Origin: Asterella californica
Taxonomy: Eukaryota; Streptophyta; Marchantiopsida; Marchantiales; Aytoniaceae
DNA: 64,000 nt
Direction: 5' to 3'
Assembly (NCBI GenBank): GCA_036924285.1
Contig: JAYKYS010000016.1
Span: 4,898,001 to 4,962,000, forward strand
Shown: in pieces, positions 10,621 through 23,547 of the stretch
How positions within the stretch are numbered: position 1 is the first letter of the stretch
Layout: every line of letters starts with the position of its first letter
Program-made: the position numbers and the translations under genes
The notes under the pieces: model-generated
Databases searched by the model: none
What the model was told of the DNA's origin: nothing
Seen by the model: the letters and a program-made list of their open reading frames with translations, nothing else

Positions 10621-13600
10621 ATGGCTATGGTAGACGAGCCACTGTATCCGATTGCAATACTAATAGACGAGCTGAAGAACGATGATATCCAACTCAGGTT
10701 GAATTCCATCCGCCGCCTTTCGACTATTGCGCGCGCTCTGGGAGAGGAGCGGACGCGTAAAGAGCTTATTCCGTTCCTGAGTGAGAATAATGATGATGAC
10801 GACGAGGTGTTGCTCGCGATGGCGGAGGAATTGGGTTCGTTCATTCCTCATGTCGGAGGTGTTGAGCATGCCCATGTGTTGTTGCCACCATTGGAGACTC
10901 TCTGCACAGTTGAGGAGACAGTTGTGCGGGATAAGGCTGTGGAGTCGCTCTGTAAGATTGGATCTCAAATGAAGGAGCGCGATGTGGTGGATTGGTTCAT
11001 TCCCTTGGTCAAGGTATTGTGCTTTCTTCTCAGTCACCAACTGCTTTACTTTTTCCTGTGCTTGATGTCATTCAGTTGAAGTATCAGTCAATGCCGCTAC
11101 TTTGATGACATTTCAGTAGTTGATACACCATTTTCTGATACCCTCTTTTCGAGGGATCAACTCAGTCAGGGGAGTCTTATAAGATCAGAATGCGAAGAAT
11201 CAGCCATGAGAGTGAACTTTCTTACGCTTATTCCGGGCTTCTTAGATCAATTTATCAGAGGGTGCTCCTTGTGGGAGGTTCGGTCTATAACTTCTGCGGA
11301 GGGATTTTGACTGGTGAGGACTCAGAGTTTGGAATCTTAGACAGCAGTCCCCGTGGACCTGTAACCTCGACCTCTTTTTCTGTGCGTTTGTGGTCACTCG
11401 AGTCTTAGTGTCCGGCCCTCTGTCGCGCTTGTAATCCATATTGTAGGGATAGGAAGTTTGTGGCTCGAAGGTACCTTGTGTAATTCATGTGGAGTACACG
11501 GAAGTATGTTCGTTGCAGTGGTATCTGGGTAGCCTGCTCTCTTTCGGGAGGCGTGCTTACGGATTGTGGTGCACCGATTTTGTTTTGAAAGCACTTTTGA
11601 TAGCTAGGTAAATGCTCTCTTCAAGGAACTGCAGACGTGGAGTCGCGTGTCTGTGCGAGGAGCGCAAATGGTACTAGTACGCCTGCCAAGTCTTACGTTG
11701 TGACAGCCAGAGATAGTTTGTGACCACAGGTTACCCGTCATTTATAAATGTTTACTTGTCCATGTGCAGCGACTTGGTGCCGGAGAGTGGTTCACTGCCC
11801 GTGTTTCTGCCTGTGGGCTCTTCCACATTGCATACCCAAGTGCCCCGGACCTTCTTAGAGCTGAGCTGAGATCAGTGTACAAACAGCTGTGTCATGATGA
11901 TATGCCCATGGTCAGAAGATCAGCTGGCTTGAACCTTGGAAAGTTTGCAGCAACCGTGGAACCAACTTACTTGAAGACAGACATAATGGCTTTCTTCAGC
12001 GATCTTACTCAAGACGGTACAGCTCTGGGCATGATAGTTGTTGTTAATCTATCGGTTTATAAGTCGCAAGTTTTTTTCATTTGACTATTGTCCTGACAGC
12101 GTCATCGTCTACTGCTGCTGCGAACTCGAAGGGCAGATCAAGACTCCGTTAGGTTACTTTCCGTCGAAGGATGCGCTGCTCTTGGGAAGCTACTCGAGCC
12201 TGCCGATTGTATCACAAACATTTTGCCTGTGATCGTCAGTTTTTCACAGGTATATCCTCGTTGGGCAATTCTGTTTTAGTTGTTTACCTTTCGTCACGTC
12301 CAGGAAGTTTTTCGAGCGTTCAATGGCACAAGCCTGTTTTGTTTGGGAGCTGTTTGCGTATGCCGCATACTAGATCACCGATTTAGTGTCACAGCTATAA
12401 GTGGCCCTCTGTTACATGGAAGAGAACCTCGTCCGGGGTAAGAGAGGGCCTACATTGTGGAAGTTGCAGAGGACGAGTCCTTCCGGACAAAACATAGTCT
12501 TTTCTTTGTCAACTAGCTGTCAGTCGCTGCCAAGTTCCTTAATCCCTCTTCGTTGATTTTCTTTCCACGTAACCAGGATAAATCATGGAGGGTGAGATAC
12601 ATGGTAGCCAATCAGCTATATGAGCTTTGCGAAGCGGTAGGACCAGAGCCGACAAGGTAAGGAGATGTGAGCCTTGTGAGACGAGTGAAATGGCTGAATT
12701 CTGGTGAAGGAAACTGTATGAGAGGACAGAAATATCTACCTGTCGTCGCCATTACATGTGTAATGGTGTTCTTAGGCGTCTGCAATGAGATGTAGTAAAT
12801 GTCTAAATTCCATTAAAATTTCTTCTCAGGATTTTACTTTTACACGTACTTCTTATCTCTTTTTCTAATCCCAATAAGTGTTGAGAATACTACTCATTGC
12901 TGTCGTGTACTTTTTATTTCATAATTGTTTTCCACTAGTAGGATTTCTCGACCGACAACATGAGGTGGTTGATGGAGAAATTGATCGGTTGCTTTGCAGT
13001 TAGTTTAACGGTTTAAGTACATTTTCCCACATCGTCCGAGCACTATGGTGTCTTTCATAGTTTTTCCTCAAACGCATGGTTTAGGATAGTACAATTTGCA
13101 GATGTGTCATGGTCTTGATTGATCGGCTCAGCGGTTGCTGTCATTCTTTGGGTCAATGGCTTCTCTCAGTTGCCGCTGTGTCACCTAGTGTTGATTAGAT
13201 TCTGATCTCGACTTTCAGTCCTAGGTGGTGTTTAAAACATATAATCTGTAGTCCCTCATGTTGATTAGATTATTAGGTATTCGAGTGCAATCTTACTCAT
13301 TACCTACAGCCGTGTCAGTGACCTTGGAGCCGGAACTGTTCGAATGTTTTCCGTACTGATAGTTATGACATAGGGAGTGCTCTCTCCTCTCTTTATGGTT
13401 TGCTCATAAGGCCACTCTTCTGTAGTGCTCTGCGTACTGCTAGGGTAATGTCACAATTAAGGCGCGCATATAAAGCGTTCGCCCCAACGTATCCTTCCTG
13501 CTCATTGCAAATTCCCATTGTCTTATCCAAGAAAGGTACTAACATTTATCACTATGCAATCGACTCGAGCTCAAATCCTTTTCAGTTCTGCAATAGATCC

Positions 13601-16600
13601 TACATTAGAAGCGACCAGCTTGCATATTTCTCTGCTGCATCGCACTCGATACCAAGGGGAACCTTCTCTGGAAATGTGCTTCGCACTACACGTTTGAATC
13701 GGCACACCCTTCGGTTTCAAACAATTGGCTAACTTCACTTAGCAAGTTAGCGTCCATTGGGTCCCTGTTTGCTACTTACTATGTACTTGGCCGTATTTCC
13801 CTCTGTACTAGAGAGTTGTCCTTGAAAAAATCTGCCATTCTCTACGTATGAATATATATGTACTTGGCCGGGTTACTTGCGGGTACCTATGTAGTAGAGA
13901 GTGGTCCTTGATAATATCTGCCATTCTCGTATGAGAATATGCAATCGAGGTTAAACATTGTTAAACCTCTTGCTTCATTCATCGTAGTTACAGAATCCTT
14001 CGGTACGTTTCATTCTAACTACATGCTAGCTAGGTTCTCGGGGTCATTTATTTGGTGTAACCTCGTGTTTATGGGTATGGTTCTTGTTCCGAATTGCTAT
14101 ACTCGTGGGCGAATATACATGCTAGCTAGGTTCTAGACCTCGTTTTTTCTCTTAATCGACGCATAATGACGAGCAAAGGCATAGAACAGCTTGCACTCCA
14201 TCTAGTTCAGGTCATCAATCTTGCTTTTCTATACCTGAGGGCCCTCTTTAGGAAATGTGCTGCTTGCTACACATTTCAAACACTCCTTATCTTCAGGTAT
14301 TTTAGTTCCTTCATTCTCTTGGTCTGCTATCACTCCTCCGGGTTCTGTTTCATGGGTTACCTTGAGGTGTATGTGGGTAGTTCTTGCATTGCTCTGCTAT
14401 CCACACAGACCGTCCCTCGTGTTGTCTGGATAGAGCATTAGATGTATTCGATAACTTGGATTGGCTTCTTTTGAACTGATCTCCTACACGCTCTTTTTAG
14501 GCCGAGGGAGATCCAGTCGCTTTTCTTGACTAACCAACTGCCAGAATTGTCTGTTGACTTGAACATGTTCTTTGAATGAAGAACGGAGCTTGTCCCAGCG
14601 TATGTGCGTCTGTTGCGCGATAATGAGGCGGAAGTACGGATTGCAGCAGCTGGAAAAGTAACGAAGTTTTGTGGTATAATCAGTCCTCAAACTGCCATTC
14701 AGCACATCCTACCATGTGTCAAGGTTTGTTATCGTTATCCGAGCTGTTATGTCTTTAAGCATCCTGCTTTCGGCTGAAAGTGAACCAGAAGGGAGAAATG
14801 AAATTGCAGCAGACGCTCAGTTCAGTTACGCACTTCCGCATTTCGGTCTCCGGTTTCTGTGCGGTTAAGAGAATGCCTCGAGGACTAACGTAGTGTACCA
14901 AGGGTAGTACGGCATTTGATGATGGTTGCGGTATCTTCTTTAAGCAGTGTTTGCGTTTTGGTATGTGCAGGAACTCTCAACTGATTCTTCCCAGCATGTG
15001 CGCGCCGCCCTGGCTTCCGTCATCATGGGCATGGCCCCACTTTTAGGGAAGGTACAGTTAACGGTTCGTGCTGTTCTACGGTCAGAAGTTTGGCACTGTG
15101 AATACTCATCAATCAGATGTGGCTTGCAGTTAGTTGCGGAATGCCTTGTGGGTGCTCACTACCAGTAAGTTCTATGGCGAAGCTGTTATTGGTTCTGGCT
15201 CGGAAGTTTGATCCCATGTCATATCTTTTGATTACAGGAAGCTACAATCGATCAGCTTTTGCCAATATTCCTGGCTCTTTTGAAAGATGAGTTCCCGGAT
15301 GTGCGGCTGAATATAATTAGCAAACTTGACCAAGTGAATCAGGTATCATGAAGTTCCCTAGGCTTCTTGAGGTTTTATTCCCAGCAAGATGACGGGTATA
15401 CTTAGAAACCAACCAATGCGTTTACAGTGAATGTTGCGAGTTTTACTGGAGTATATGGCTCCGAAACGGCCATCAGACTGGCGTTTGCTTTGGCTTCACA
15501 GGTCATACAGTTTGTTCGCACCTTTAAACAGTTCTCGGTGTCGAGAACCAGCCTCTGACTGCCACCAGTACCGTTTGTGGATCTAAAACTTGTTGGTCAC
15601 TGCAGGTGATTGGAATTGATCTGCTATCTCAGTCCCTGCTACCTGCCATTGTTGAGCTAGCAGAAGATAGACACTGGCGGGTGCGACTGGCTATCATCGA
15701 GTACATACCACTTTTAGCCAGTCAGTTGGGTGTAGACTTCTTTGATGACAAACTTGGCTCCCTCTGCATGCAGTGGCTCGGCGATCAGGTGCGTTTTAAC
15801 TCTCTAGCTTGTCGCAACCCTCCAGCGAGGCTCCTCGTTTTGCCCACCTTGAGTTTTTTTATTGTAGGCGTTAAGGTCGGAAGGCCTTGGTCCTTATATG
15901 TTCGGGATTCCCTTCATTAAATATGCCTTAAAAGTAGTGACCTGTAATCTTGCGTTCTTTGGTCCCCAAACTGTGAATTAGGTTTTCTCTATTAGAGAGG
16001 CAGCGGCAAACAACCTGAAGAGGCTTGCTGAGGAATTTGGCGCTGAGTGGGCCATGCATCACATCATACCGCAGGTCCGTTGTGTCATTGGTCGTTCACG
16101 TGCTCATGAACCTACTGTTAGTTGTCTTCCGTGATCTAGGGGTTAATTAGTTTGCAAACTCCAATTCTGCATCGACATTCTTTGAGCGGAGGTCCTTTTA
16201 ATACTCCACACGATTTGAACTGATTGAATTCTCTCCTTCCGCGTTATGCTTCCATCTGGTCTAGCATGTAGTAGTGTCGCAAAAGTGTGGTGTAATGACG
16301 ACGCGGTGACGTCGTTACACCGAAAACTGTCTTGAAGGTAATATCCGCATTTGGGCTCGTGCAGGTACTTGAAATGATAAACAATCCTCATTATCTGTAT
16401 CGTATGACGGTGCTATCGGCAATCTCCATGCTTGCACCTGTTGTCGGCTCAGAAGTTACATGTCAAACTATGCTACCCGTTGTCATAAATGCGGCAAAGG
16501 ACAGGTACCGTTTACTTTATTCTGGGATGCAATGAGGTCCTTTGTGCGCGTGTAAGGCCTGCCTGATTTTTCTTATCGTGTCGCACGGGTTGGAAGATTC

Positions 16601-17115
16601 TGTGATTGTACGTGGAGTTCGTGAAGATGGACCTTCGTGTTAGTTCAGAGAGGAGGCTGTAATCTCAGTCATAAAATTCCCATGTGCAGGGTGCCCAATA
16701 TCAAGTTCAATGTTGCTAAAATGCTCCAGTCAATGATTCCGATAGTAGATTCTACGGTAAGCTGTCCGTTACTATTTAGTGTAGTATCCTTGTTTGGCTT
16801 CACCTGTTCAGTTTATCGGTAATTATGGTTGATATCTCGTGAAGTGCCCGGGCTTTTACGGCGCATGTTTCTACGCGGATGACCCTTCCCTGCTCAAGCA
16901 ACGAGATTGTTCTGCCGTTCCGCGTCCAGAATCAATGAGATTCCGACATATGGATTGTTGTACACTTCACGTTAACATGCACGTGGGGTCGCTTGCAGGT
17001 CGTGGAGCAAACAATCCGCCCTTGTTTACAGGAGTTGTATGAAGATCCAGATGTAGATGTGAGATTCTTTGCTAACCAGGCAATTCAAGCCTGTGATCAA
17101 GTTATGTGCGCGTGA
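10621..17115 (+). CDS. PP2AA: Protein phosphatase 2A scaffold (A/PR65) subunit, 12 exons, 586 aa
   Basis: Structural subunit of PP2A: a HEAT-repeat solenoid that holds the catalytic C and a variable B subunit. Exons inferred from protein continuity and GT-AG borders: 10621-11013, 11770-12016, 12137-12249, 12577-12656, 14582-14723, 14971-15051, 15238-15342, 15606-15788, 15982-16074, 16365-16504, 16690-16756, 16999-17115. Phases agree throughout and the sum is 586 codons, against about 587 in plant homologues. The start is ATG 10621, giving [19 protein letters not shown], the usual plant N-terminus. Other family hallmarks are the acidic NNDDDDE loop in the first exon, [19 protein letters not shown] and [20 protein letters not shown]. 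Several introns fall between or within successive roughly 39-residue HEAT units. No stop or frameshift is seen, so the gene looks functional. It is the only intact host gene in the window. Intron 4 is the longest. Confidence 0.95.
12657..14581 (+). other. Intron 4 of the PP2A-A gene (about 1.9 kb) with local duplications
   Basis: Runs from the GTAAGG after exon 4 to the AAG before exon 5. It holds an imperfect tandem duplication at about 13784-13940 (units beginning TGTACTTGGCCG, each followed by a TAGAGAG...TCCTTG and TCTGCCATTCTC block). It also holds a repeated ATGCTAGCTAGGTTCT at about 14022 and 14119. No coding motif or recognisable mobile element was found in it. Confidence 0.6.
16289..16321. 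repeat. Hairpin inside intron 9 of the PP2A-A gene
   Basis: GGTGTAATGACG (16289-16300) and CGTCGTTACACC (16310-16321) are complementary with one mismatch around a 9-nt loop. It lies in the intron before exon 10. It could be a remnant of a small inverted-repeat element; no function is implied. Confidence 0.5.
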
Positions 17116-19480
17116 TCATGGGAGTGGTCATAAAAAATTAGTACTAGTTGGGATGGCTTAAGTTGTTGAGCTTCTTTAGCTTCTTTCCTCCGTTACAAAG
17201 ATTAGTGGCTGTGAAAGGATTAGCCTCCATTCATGGCCGTGCAATTTTCCGTCTTTAGTCTGTGTAGAAAGGTTTGCTGCAGTCTCCCTTAGACTAAATC
17301 TCAGGACTGTGTTGTGCGTAGAAGGAAAGAGTCTTGTAGGAGAGTTAGAGAGCGTCGGGCTCATACAAATGCTAACTACGATTTGAAAGTCTTGAGTGCG
17401 TCCCCCAGGGGTTGAAATATTCTAGATCGTACACTTTGAGAGCTTCAGAAATTTGAGGAACTCCAGCTTCAGATAGATTCTGAGCTGTATCAGTATTTTC
17501 ACGTTGATGCCATCTGTGTTTCATGAATTTTATCTATTCACGGAAGAAGTACCCTGCGGTTCTAAGTTGAGCCTGGTTGCCGTTTGATGAACGCGAGGTA
17601 GCAAGTCCTTTGATTTTATGTGAACATCGTTAGCCTCAGTTTTATGTGTCGAGTTGAGTTCACTGCGTAGATGATGGTTACGAATTCATCTGTAACCCCG
17701 CAATTTCCACTGCTACATTTTTCCGGGATCATTTGATCCGGTTCACGTGTTCATGACCGTTGTGACTGATCTGAAGGAAGGACAAGGAAAAGAGTGTGTG
17801 CTTTTCCATGATGTACGTCTCCCGTATTTCATGTAAGAAATATTGAGGTTAACTACGTACTGGTTGGTCAAGAGACGTGATCGGGTGCACCAACTGATTG
17901 GTGCACGCTCAACCTTGAAGAAGACATTTGAAGAACTGTCCTCTCCTTGGAGGTGGGGAGGATAGTCCGGACGGAGAGTGGTTCGTGAAATGAGGGGTGT
18001 AGAGGAGAATATACTCAAACGGTAATTGAAACTTTGTTGAATTTATAGACAGTCGAGATTGTGGCCGACTAAGAAGTTACAGGCTCTAGCCAGATCGGAA
18101 GGTCAGGAGCAGGGAAGCGCTCGTGTCAGTTCGAAGGGAAAAGGTGAAGTTCTGAAATGTTTCCGCACTCGTGACCTTTTTTCACTGTTTTGTTTGGCAC
18201 CGCACCCGCTCTCTTTTCTTTCTCACACGTTGCATTCACGGATCAGTTACAGTGAGAACGAGGTTAGGTCATGAGTTTCATAATCATCAGGACGAACATG
18301 TCAGGAACTGGTGTGAATCGACCAAGGATTGCTCTGGCCGTTTCACGGATTGCCTTAAAAGTTGGAATGAGAGTATGCAACGATTTAACTTTACCAGCTC
18401 AGTACAATAGGCTGCTGAATGTAAGTTTTGGATGTCTTAGACCGCTGCATACGTCATTTACTTCGTCCAACTGACGTCAGGTTTAGATCTTAGAGGTGTA
18501 CAGCCGAGAACCAAGATAAACCAGGGAATTGCTTGATACAAGCCTGCACGCACTCAGTACTATCCACAGTGAAATTGCTTGGTCTAAACCAATATAGATG
18601 GCATCCGATTCAGGGATGAGATTGCATGTCATTTGACCGCTTTTAACCTATTTTCAGAATAGGTTACGTATGTGTCGCATCGTTTGAAAATAACAAGGTG
18701 AAGGAGAAGTAGAAAGAACCATGATAAACACAACTGTTTTAGATGTCTTTGAGATTTCTGGATCATGGGAGAATTCTAGTGTCGCACATCTGGCTAAGTG
18801 TCGCTGTTTGAAATGTCGTTGCTGGTAGAGTACTGAAAGATGTTATTATTTTACTATCTCTCGTATAACCCAGATTAGGGTCTAGTATGTCATCTCTTTG
18901 ATTGGAGGAAACACGACGATAACGAGTTTGAGCTGATAACATCTACTTATGAATGAGCAATACATCGTAATATCAGTTGTTGAATTGTTGTGCAGAAAAG
19001 ATTCGATATTAATCAGAATCAACAAGGAGAAAGTGCGGCTTGGAAAAAAAACAGAAACCCATCTATCAGTTGATTGTTGAAGAATACAGAATCGAAGCTC
19101 TCGCTTATGATTACGTTGTCGTTTGTGATTTTTAGCTTGAATCATCATCTCTTTACTTGCATAAAGATTTTAATCATGTCAGCCAGAGTTCAAAGGACGA
19201 GCACGGTATACTGAAGGGTCTACTTTTGATTTAAGGCATGCATATTATATTCACCCTCTTCCAAATCTGCATGCCATTTAATTATGGACATAAATTAAAT
19301 GGAAGGGTTAGGTTTAAATTAAGGTTTTAAATTGATTTTTATTGGCGGAGGGAATGGTTCTGTAGTAGCTCGAGAGTTCATGAGGAATTCACTTGTGAGT
19401 TTTCTTCCTCTCCGTGACAAGCCTATTAGATGTAGCATTGATGTATATAAAGAAGGTATTTGTTTATATAGTTTAAATAT
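17116..19480. other. 3' flank of the PP2A-A gene; no gene recognised
   Basis: Begins at the stop codon and includes the unmarked 3' UTR. Short open frames (for example around 18271-18474 and 17743-18018) have no recognisable motif. A perfect small hairpin, GTGCACCAA / TTGGTGCAC, lies at 17885-17906 with a 4-nt loop. Base composition shifts to strongly AT-rich after about 18650. Confidence 0.4.
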
Positions 19481-19484
19481 AGTA

Positions 19485-19549
19485 ATTTATTTTAAAATTT
19501 ATTTTAAAATTTATTTTAAAATTTGTTGTCAAAGAAGACAACAAATTTT
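19485..19549. repeat. 13-bp AT-rich tandem repeat ending in a perfect hairpin
   Basis: Three to four copies of a TTTATTTTAAAAT unit run into a perfect 13-bp inverted repeat: AAAATTTGTTGTC at 19518-19530 and GACAACAAATTTT at 19537-19549, with a 6-nt loop. No gene overlaps it. Confidence 0.65.
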
Positions 19550-19910
19550 GATTTAAACTCTATGTTTATTTTGTTTTCAGTCGAGATGTTTGTTTTAAAA
19601 GTCTACGTTTTATTCCAAGTATTTTAATTAAAATATTATAGATTTAATTAATAAAATATAAAATATAAAATATTTTTTTCACGTTTTCCTTTTTTCCTTT
19701 CAGAAGTGCAATTCCATGTATATTTTTCATCTTCCTCTAAGTTCGGAAGAGAGGAAATATGTATGCGATTTACTTCTGGAAAGGTTAAGTAATAATTAAC
19801 TATTTTATTTTCTTAATCTTTTGTTTGAATTTTTCACATTTAGAGCGCTTCTGTCTTTTCTTGTTTTATTTTGCGTTATGGGTTATTTAAGGATCTTGGA
19901 GCATCTCCAG

Positions 19911-20090
19911 GTTCATTTAATATTTAACTTTTCAGAAATATTTTCATTTAATTTGGTATAAAATTTATATTTGATATGATATATTTTCCGGTAACTACAA
20001 GGTCCATTTAATATTTAACTTTTAGAGATATTTTGATTTTTAATATGGTATAAAATTTATATTTAACCTTTATATATTTTCCGATAACAA
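19911..20090. repeat. Diverged tandem duplication of about 90 bp
   Basis: Both halves contain, in order, TTAATATTTAACTTTT, GGTATAAAATTTATATTT and TATATTTTCCGRTAAC, starting at about 19915 and 20006. Clear similarity with several substitutions indicates an old duplication in AT-rich DNA. No coding content. Confidence 0.65.
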
Positions 20091-21667
20091 CAAGCATGCA
20101 GCAGTTCAGAATCTTTACGACTTTAGTCCTAGACAAGATTCAAGTTCTCATGCTCTGCAATCCTTCGCTAGATCTAATTTTATTTATACTTTCTCCATGA
20201 AATCTAACTGTGTTGAACGATTTTCAGTCTAGCGCAAACTAATTGTGTTAGATGAGTTTTGCTGGAATAAAATTTACTTTCATTATAATGTACGTAAGAG
20301 GAACATTTGATTTGTTATTGACACGGATCCATGCGTCGGTTCGACCAAACCAGTTACGATCATCATAGATAGTGCCAAGTATAATCGTGTGCTAGAGCAG
20401 TAACACGCAGTAAATACTTCGCAAGATAAACCCACTTATCACGAGAAATTACTAGAACATATCCCGAATATGAGTTCGCAACTTGAACGATCTTGTGTTC
20501 AAAGAGTCATGTTTGAATATACAGTATTGGTGCATATTACGTGCATGAAATATTGACTGCAAGTAAAAACGCAAAACGTGATTATTGCACAATCTTCTGT
20601 ACGATATAAAATCTACACTTCTGTCACTGATATTTCAGTTAGAGACTTGCAGACTAAGTTTAAGATGAGCGGATAATGTATATATTATGTTAAAGGGAGT
20701 AGAACCACTAAATTGGATCAGTTATCCCGTTACGTGAATGATTGTTAATTTTCGGTGACACTTTCAGAACTTTTTGTAATTAATTTATAATATAATATAA
20801 TATAACTTTTTCATGAAATAATGAACTTGTCAATGATGACATTGTTAGATGGGAGTGGTCGAATAAGTGGTTCTCAATTCACTTGATTAGAGATGCAAAT
20901 TCTTTTTGTCGATAGAACAAATATATCTTATACACTAAATTGCTCGAAGGAATATATAATTTCAGATAGTCACTATGATGGACTAATGAGAAAAGAGTAT
21001 ATACGCTGCCGTCTTGGTGACTTTATGGAGCTTCTTATTGTATAAGTTGAGTGAGGATCTTCAGAGATGGATGAAGGACTATATCAACCGTCAAACTTTT
21101 TATTCCAAAAGTATTTAGGAGGATAAATCTTTGGGGTACTACAAGGAGTTTTCCAGTAGATTATTGTAGGAGCATGTAACAACTCCAGGCTTCTGAACAA
21201 TCGAAAGGAATATCCACAAGCGGAGAGTAGTAAGATGGAAGAGAACTTGTATTTTTAGAAAAATATAGTTAAGTAGTAGTGAACTCATGAACTACAAGTG
21301 GGAGTAAAGATTGTTTCAGAGTTTTGTTATTTTTCTCCAAGGGGTTATAATAGCAACAGATAAGGTATCATGGCTCTGGAGGATTCGACTCTCCAAAATA
21401 TCTCATGAGTTGACAACGTAGTTAGAAGCTCGGAGGTTAGAGTATTTATTCAACCAAGACTGGGAGTTCTAGATATAAGACTCTGTCATGAGTTGATGCT
21501 TAGTCACATGTGTATCAATCAAGTTGTATTTATAATGTCAATAACGGGGCATTATAAATTCAGGGTGTCGTGCGCATACACATCGTTACACAACATACAT
21601 CGCTGTCAGAGATAACACTTGTATATGTGTATGTCATACACATACACAAGTGTACCACAAAGATAAA
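20091..21667. other. AT-rich intergenic DNA; no gene recognised
   Basis: No open frame with recognisable content. Simple AT runs occur (for example around 20780-20805). The segment ends at the outer edge of degraded element B. Confidence 0.35.
21615..21653. repeat. Near-perfect 17-bp inverted repeat (CA/TG-rich)
   Basis: ACACTTGTATATGTGTA (21615-21631) is the reverse complement of 21637-21653 with one mismatch and a 5-nt loop. It lies 15 bp left of the outer end of element B, in a CACACA-rich stretch. Confidence 0.6.
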
Positions 21668-21816
21668 TGATATATACTCACTCCATCATGCCAATCAACA
21701 CTAAACAACCACTAAAGTCAAGCCAAATCCACTTTGTGCTCGCAGAGAATCCAGATTGCACTCACCAAGACTACCCCACCATAGCCAGGAGCTTGAAGAC
21801 TCAACTCGAAGAACTA
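21668..21816 (-). repeat. 3' LTR remnant of element B
   Basis: About 150 bp closely matching 38914-39067. On the minus strand both copies end in TATATCA (21668 and 38914), a proper CA terminus. The shared sequence stops after about 150 bp on the internal side here, so this copy looks truncated relative to the right-hand one. Confidence 0.6.
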
Positions 21817-21890
21817 AGGATAACCTCTTCCTCGAATAGTCGCATATCACAACATGTCTCTATGCTGAGCAATCGCTAAGTTCTCAAAAG

Positions 21891-22163
21891 TCAAGACATA
21901 ACTCTCCCAAATGTCTCGGCTCGTTGATAACATGCTCTCACGCACATATCCGAGTCATCGAGGTTCAGCACCTCAGCAGAAGCATGACGAATGATCAAAA
22001 GTAGATCTGGATCTCGGTCATACAATTGAAAGTACGGTAAGAAGGAAGCCAAAGACGCTTGTCGACTAAAATGGTAACCTATAGCCAACCTTGGTAACTG
22101 CACATCTCAGTCTCTCAAGTGGCCCTTCTGCAAGTCATACTTGCGCAATCCTCTCTTCACCGT
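21891..22163 (-). pseudogene. Element B integrase, C-terminal part
   Basis: Minus-strand frame continuing the integrase core from the other side of A1. After the ERIVQT motif at about 30880 the reading resumes at 22163 with a VKRGLRKYDL-like segment. One in-frame stop follows, then LPRLAIGYHFSRQAS and PYFQLYDRDP, the usual region after the catalytic Glu in gypsy integrases. It ends with a stop at 21891. Confidence 0.75.
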
Positions 22164-23536
22164 TGTCGCGCCATTTGGCGGCTACATGCTTGACTTCTAC
22201 TCCGACGCTTAGGTTTGGTAGTTCTAGAAGTTAGCTCATATTACTTCTAGTCCTTTATGTATATGTTTGACACCTTTGCATATGGTGTTAACACTACTTT
22301 GAGTCCTAGTAGGCTGATAGTATGTTAGTTATCTTGTTCAAGCATTTGTGCGCTTGTGCAGGTGACTTCTTACTTGTCTATGACGTTCAATGTACATAAC
22401 TTAGGGTTTCCATGCTGATAGGGGTTTGAGCTCATGGGTTGTACTTACTTGTCGCCCATGCACGCTTTCTAGCTAATTTAAGTTATTTTTCGGGGCTATG
22501 TGTCATTTTAGGTAGTTTAAGTTTTACGCTGGCACTCTAGGGGGCTTGACGTGGTAGCCTATGAGTGTAGATAAGTTACCAGGTAGTTTAAGGCACAAAA
22601 GGACAGTCAAGTGGAGCTATGAACTCCCATTGGTCCATTTTTGTCTTTTGTAAAACTCTAAGTTTAGAAACAGAGCTCTAGAGGAGAGTTCGAGCAATTG
22701 GGGAGGGATCTTCGAAATCTGAGAACACAGGAAGAGAGAGCTCGTCGTGCCAAGCACTGTCAGTGAAATTTTTGCTCGATTTGGATCAATAAACAAGGAG
22801 TTATGTCCAATTGAAGTTCGGATTGTGCCAAAACTGCATCACTTTTGTTGATTTTGGGGTTTTCGGTGCCAATTGCAGCAGAATTGAGGAAATCACTTCA
22901 AAACTTCGTGGTTGCGTTCACTGTCAGGAGGGCTACGACTGTCCAAAAAGTTTCGTATCATTTGAGTAATTGAGTAATTCAGGGCGGCCGCTGAAGCAGA
23001 GGGGGTCTGAAAAGCTCTTAATCTAGAGCAGCGACTTTAGAGAAGGAGATCTGGAGTTCTACAAACATTCAGGAGTCCCAACTTCACAGGGATGTTCAGC
23101 ATCCTGTAGACTTCAAATACTGTGAGAAGATTTGAAATTCATCAAGCCAATTCTCTGTTCTATGTCTGAATAGCTATCTAGGTACCAAAAATTGCCATAA
23201 TTCTCTTATTCAGAACTTTTCTGTTCATATCTCCGTGTCAGAATTTTATCTCAGGTTGAAACTTCGTCTGTGAGTTCAGTAGTACCTCATTTGCATGTAG
23301 GGGAAGTTTAGAGGTCTAAACCTTCATAGTTTTCCTCTCTTTGAGTGTCAAAGTTCACCGCTTAAGCCTATTACTACCAGTGAGACCTAAATTTCGCTTT
23401 TTGAGCATATCAGAGGATCCTACGCTCCTGTGTGAGTGTTTATAGCTCCTGTTGTGACCTGAAAGCCAACCTCTTGAGTAAACAACCACAGCCAGAAGCC
23501 CGGCGCTTTCCTAGGTAGACGGATCACACTCCGACA
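22164..23536 (+). repeat. 5' LTR of A1
   Basis: 1373 bp with TGTCG...CGACA termini. About 85% similar by eye to the A2 LTR, with an extra block of about 90 bp (around 22320-22430) that A2 lacks. Confidence 0.93.
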
Positions 23537-23547
23537 TACTCTCTTTT

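Noticed and set aside
10660..11040. Antisense open frame of 126 residues over exon 1
   Set aside because: Shadow of the PP2A-A coding exon; no independent motif.
18271..18474. Possible exon of an unknown gene (67 residues)
   Set aside because: No similarity to any family I recognise and no convincing splice partners.
22990..23010. Second polypurine tract inside the A1 LTR (GCAGAGGGGGTCTG)
   Set aside because: Resembles the real tract but is inside the LTR in both copies, with no LTR start behind it.
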